Positions 59,952 through 64,000 of a stretch of DNA of 64,000 nucleotides are shown here, piece after piece. Location of the stretch: the NCBI GenBank assembly GCA_033980235.1, contig CM067070.1:30312394-30376393 (forward strand), in the 5' to 3' direction. This DNA is from Diadema setosum (taxonomy: Eukaryota; Echinodermata; Echinoidea; Diadematoida; Diadematidae). The notes under the pieces are model-generated. The model had not been told where the DNA came from, made no database searches, and was given only the letters and a program-made list of their open reading frames with translations. Each line of letters begins with the position of its first letter. Within the stretch, counting starts at the first letter, position 1. Both the position numbers and the translations under genes were made by a program.

Positions 59952-62900
59952 AATACAGTCCATCAAGTTACTCATAGTCTGCCCGACAAATTTTCATTGT
60001 ATCTATTCATTTTCTTTTTTAAGGGGGGGGGGGGGGTGGTGTGCAACAGAAATTATGACAGGCGATTTGAGTTGGTGCAGACGACACTGATGCAAGGAAA
60101 CAGTGAGGTGAGTCAGCACACATTTTAGTAATGAGTCATTGCATGATTAGCAACGCCATCGGAGAGTATTATAATCAATGCATCTTACAACATGTCTTAT
60201 TTACACACATCCAACGTGGGACATCAATTGTGCTGCTAACTAGGTCAACATGCTTGAAGTTAATGGGAATTTGGGGACAACTTCTTAGGTCTTTTGTTGC
60301 GTCGTGGTGTTTATTCACACGAGACAGCTGCGGTGGTTTAGGAGAGCCTTACTCAAAAGTTACTATAGATGGCGTGATTCCTAATCAAACACTGGCGTTA
60401 CACGTCAGTGTCCCTTTACCTAATACCGTAAACATGAACCATCAAAGTGTTACAATAAACGACTCCAGATTTAATAATAACAATAATTGTGGTAACAATA
60501 ATAACAATAGTAGCAATTAAATTAATAACTGGTAGGACCTTGTTTTTTATGCTGTGGTACAGCAACAGAAAATCTAAAGATGAAAACTAGTAAGCGACTT
60601 GAAACAAGAGTACAATCATTCAAAGAACAAAAGGCAAAGTGCAAGCTGATAACTCGTACGCAATGCTTCGAAGCAAAGGGAATTTGTAAAATCAAAACAA
60701 AACAAAAACAAAACAAAACAAAAAATTAACAGTTATTTTGCTTTGTTTCTCTTCATTAAAAAAAAAGAAAACAGCGGGGGTTGTGGCCAGGCTTCTTCAA
60801 ATATTGTTGTAGATAGCGTGATTTTGACCAGGAAAAAACAAACAAGTCTCGGTTCGTGTTTTTTCCCCTTTCATTTTACCTAATACCGTTGAAGACGAAC
60901 TATTAGAATCCTGTCTATGATTGAATGATGTACATAAAAAAAAAAAAATGTTTGGCTTATAAATTACACGTCTTTTAATGTGTCATCATTTTATATAGTT
61001 TGTTAAAAGTTTTAACTTGCATAGCCACATAATGTCTTAAGATGTAATTGGTACTATATTAATCGACATGAGACACGATTTGTATCATTCATATGAACAT
61101 AAAGCAGTGTAATGGTAATGTAATATCGTCTCCATTTCATCAAATCTGTTAGTTAGATTTTGAATGGAACGGCTATCACTGCCATTGAAGATGATACTTA
61201 TAGCTCTTAGAACGCAAATAATGCATTATGTTGTTAAACCACAAGACAATACTACTGTGTGTCAAGAAAGATGATAAAGGAAACTGACAAAATGTTGGAG
61301 AGCAGGATCCAAATTTTGTTTTTTTAATCGTTTACAATAGAATGTCATGGAATTCTTCATTATTTTGTTCAACATCCTAATGTGTAAAGTTACGAAAATG
61401 ATCACATGTGAGAACTTGACACGATATAATTAATCTGCAAGCAAAAACATTTTGGGTACGCAAATGAACGCACGTGACAAGAGTCATGATAAACTACAGC
61501 AGAGGCAAAATGCCAAGAAACGCGCGCACTCAAATTTGTAAACAGCGAGAATGATGTGTTTACCTATTTAAGAATATCTCCCCCTAATTTCTGAGTCAAG
61601 GTTTTGGAATCTATAGAGTGTCTTGTCTCAAAAAAGTATTAACCAATGTCATGTCTGGCAGCACTTCAAACTTCATCTCGAAGCACCTCGATAAAAGGAG
61701 GAATACAACGTATGAGTTGGTATATTGTGCTGGTATTCTTTTCATACATTTCTGCTCAACATCTATTTTGTTCTTATCTAGAATGTATGAACCGTAGCTC
61801 TCAGAAACATGGCGTAGATATTCTATCTCTATCAATTTACTGGTCTTGCTCACGCACGTTTATTTCAGCACTGTGCAAAACGAGGAAATGACACGTTTTT
61901 GTACTCCATTAATTTTCAATGTAATACACGGGCAGCGGGAGATATTATCTGATCTTTAATAATATACTTTTCCACCAAGCCGAGGCGTCAATACACGTCA
62001 CGATGCCGACATTTTCGTCCTATTGAACGATGATACATAATTCCTCATCTTTCATACAATTTTTGCTTGCCTGTCACTACAGCTCCCTTAAAGACTTCAT
62101 TAAAATGTATTGAATAATGTGAGAATATAATGTCGAAGTACTAAAACGGGAAACTCCATGGACTGGTGCAGCATAATCATTGTCGACCAATGTCCTTGGG
62201 TGAACAATGTACCCACCATGCCTATGGAGGGTTATTGTAGTCAATAAAAAACACATTCCACTATTTCATGTTCGCAAATCGAAAGATTCCCACATAGCAC
62301 TGCATTCAACGCCTGCCTATTGTGGCGTACAGACAAAGACTCACAATAACATTCGTGGGTGGGGAGGACTTCGGCAAACCGACGCCAGTCGTGCAGGAAT
62401 CTATTGACACATAGATGTTTTTGAAGCACCGGTAATGGCTGAGAAGAAGTTAGAGTTTTCTTTTCTATAGACACCATACATATCCGCCAATGCACTGGAA
62501 TTGTACATTGAAAGACTTCGAACATACCGCGTTCCGAGACATTAATTCCATTCATGTTCTAAAAATGGAATGAAAACCACCGTGAAAGCAATGAACACAT
62601 TCATTTTTGACGAAGTCAATGGAGAAAGAAACCTCGCCAATCGGTACCCAGGTGGCCCTGGACTAAGTCTATAGGAGACAAACAAACCCCCCAATACAGC
62701 AATGTATACTTTGTTAAACTTGGAGATTGGAGTTGTTATTATCAAAATCAACCGGTATTTCCCCTGTGTGTGAATGCATTGCATCAAAAGAAACATAAAC
62801 AGTGAGAATAGCTCATGAGGTAATTGTAAGTCCTATATTTAAAATAGCGTTTTGATATATGTGTTGTGTTTACCTTACTTTACATCGAATGTCTTTTGAC

Positions 62901-63675
62901 CATCTGACAAAATACATTAAATAATTATGGCCTCAGTTGCTACGATTGGAAACTGGCACAACAACAAAATTGAATATCTCATTCTAACAGTAATCAAGTG
63001 CATGTGATTAAAGCACTTCATACGTGCATATAACCTGATTCTTGTCTCATTTCGGTGCATGTCATGAGCTCGAAACCCAAGAGAGTCCATGATAGTTATA
63101 GACATTAAGTGAACACGACACAGAAGATCAACATCAAGTAGACTGTCACGGTGAAAATAAATGCGCGTGCTAAATGAAACGGGGTCATCCAAAGAGTCTG
63201 ATACACACGAGTTTACATTCCACTGGTGAATACCAGTCAAAACAGGCCCAAGAGCCTGTCACTTATTAAGTGAGACAGTCTTTCCATCGCAAGCCCTCTC
63301 CAAAAAAAAAAAGGAAAAAAAAAGGGGGGAACGAGCTTATCACTAAGCACCAAAAAGGTCATCGAATTCGATTGAGGGCATACGCATATAAAGTGCCACA
63401 ACCTCGACAAGTAGTCCAGGCAAAGTATGAAGAGCACAAGCTCGTCAGGATGAACAGCGCCAGCTATAAACCACTGATAAGTGCATACTAATTAATATTT
63501 GCACACGCGGGTCTTCATTCAACATTAATTTTAACAACGGCGAGAGGAACAAATGAATCATGGAGGGGCAGCTTGGTCTCTAGCTGATGCGATGGGTTGA
63601 ATCACATGTCAACATGTTTGTCGCTCATTTAATGCTTGAAAGATGAAGGGGTTCAAAATGATGTCTTCTGTGATC
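59952..63675. other. Long unassigned stretch
   Basis: No exon or RNA gene can be supported. There is an AAT/AAC simple repeat at 60468-60520, an (AAAAC)n run at 60690-60723 and poly-A runs near 60940 and 63302. A short piece at 62188-62222 (GTGAACAATGTACCCACCAT) resembles the body of the SINE at 63676. Confidence 0.4.
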
Positions 63676-63915
63676 TATGTGGGGGCGTTGTGGCACAGTG
63701 AATAAGACTCGAGATTCCCAATCGGAAGACTCCCGCATGTTACTTACGTCCTTCGACAAGAATGTTGTACCCACCATGTCCCTCTCAACCCAGCTGTATA
63801 AATGGGGACTTGGCAACGCTAGAGTAATAATAATGGCAAGACTCTCTGGTATAGCAGTGGCAATACTGAAGAGCCGACACTGGATAAATCAGACCTTATC
63901 GTCATCATTGATATC
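63676..63915 (+). mobile_element. tRNA-derived SINE
   Basis: GGGGGCGTTGTGGCACAGTG has a tRNA-like 5' end with an A box (TGGCACAGTGA, 63691-63701). The B box region is damaged (GACTCCCGCATG where a GGTTCGATTCC-type block is expected). The body continues with GTCCTTCGACAAGAATGTTG, TACCCACCATGTCCCTCTC, AACCCAGCTGTATAAATGGG and TAATAATAATGGCA, typical of tRNA-SINEs I recall from marine deuterostomes. The 3' end is uncertain. A fragment of the same body is at 62188-62222. Confidence 0.6.
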
Positions 63916-64000
63916 GTTGTTTGTGTGTTTGTTTGTTTGTTTTGTAGATTACCTGTATCAATATTAACGTCTTATTTTATTTATTAATACTGTTTATTAA

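Overview
The window is eukaryotic nuclear DNA, almost certainly from a marine invertebrate. The likeliest source is a deuterostome such as an echinoderm. This rests on the style of the repeats (G-run mobile ends, CGCTCGCTCG-rich tandem units, a tRNA-derived SINE, jockey-superfamily LINEs) and on spliced, intron-rich coding remnants. The species call is inference. I see no intact host gene. The window is a stack of mobile elements whose nesting can partly be read from the sequence.

1-15,000: two copies of one ~2.3 kb repeat (R1), at 1-2171 plus 10347-10540 and at 12665-15000. The first copy is split by an 8.17 kb element with TTAA on both sides and inverted ends starting AGGG. The second copy still has the single TTAA empty site. 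The inserted element (Kolobok/T2-like) holds a TATA promoter with a 58-codon ORF, two homologous exon-like modules, two MITEs and a 165 bp palindrome. A LINE 3' end follows at 10555-11570.

15,000-22,260: a ~6 kb foldback-type element. About 155 bp units rich in AAAATGGC/GCCATTTT are repeated head to tail in one arm and inverted in the other. Copies of a GTAGATACTGCG motif lie at its ends and at the edge of the foldback core.

22,700-31,937: a 9.2 kb element with CACTGTTAGAA inverted ends and arrays of TTTAAACAAC just inside them (CACTA/EnSpm-like). On the plus strand it carries a CpG-rich promoter, a possible first exon, and exons whose C-terminal part resembles the uncharacterised SAMD3-like family. 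The last exon is split by a 315 bp TA-flanked MITE; the frame reads through if the insert is ignored. Two LINE fragments on the minus strand sit in its introns.

32,180-41,520: a 5'-truncated jockey-type LINE (minus), then a Ty3/Gypsy element (minus) with one LTR. The Gypsy element joins gag/protease directly to the integrase C-terminus and lacks the reverse transcriptase, RNase H and integrase core. G-run-rich hAT-like elements follow.

41,849-55,842: the most striking object. A 268 bp unit is repeated about 44 times in one direction and then about 8 times inverted, with almost no sequence divergence. The whole 13.97 kb block is bounded by a 14 bp direct duplication (TGACCTGGGCTATT), as if it went in as one piece. 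Each unit has a tRNA-like region with good A and B boxes followed by a six-T Pol III terminator inside a hairpin, giving 52 potential Pol III modules.

56,010-64,000: another G-run-rich tandem element, a 683 bp TIR element that is a third relative of part of R1, a long stretch with nothing recognisable, and a tRNA-derived SINE at the right edge.
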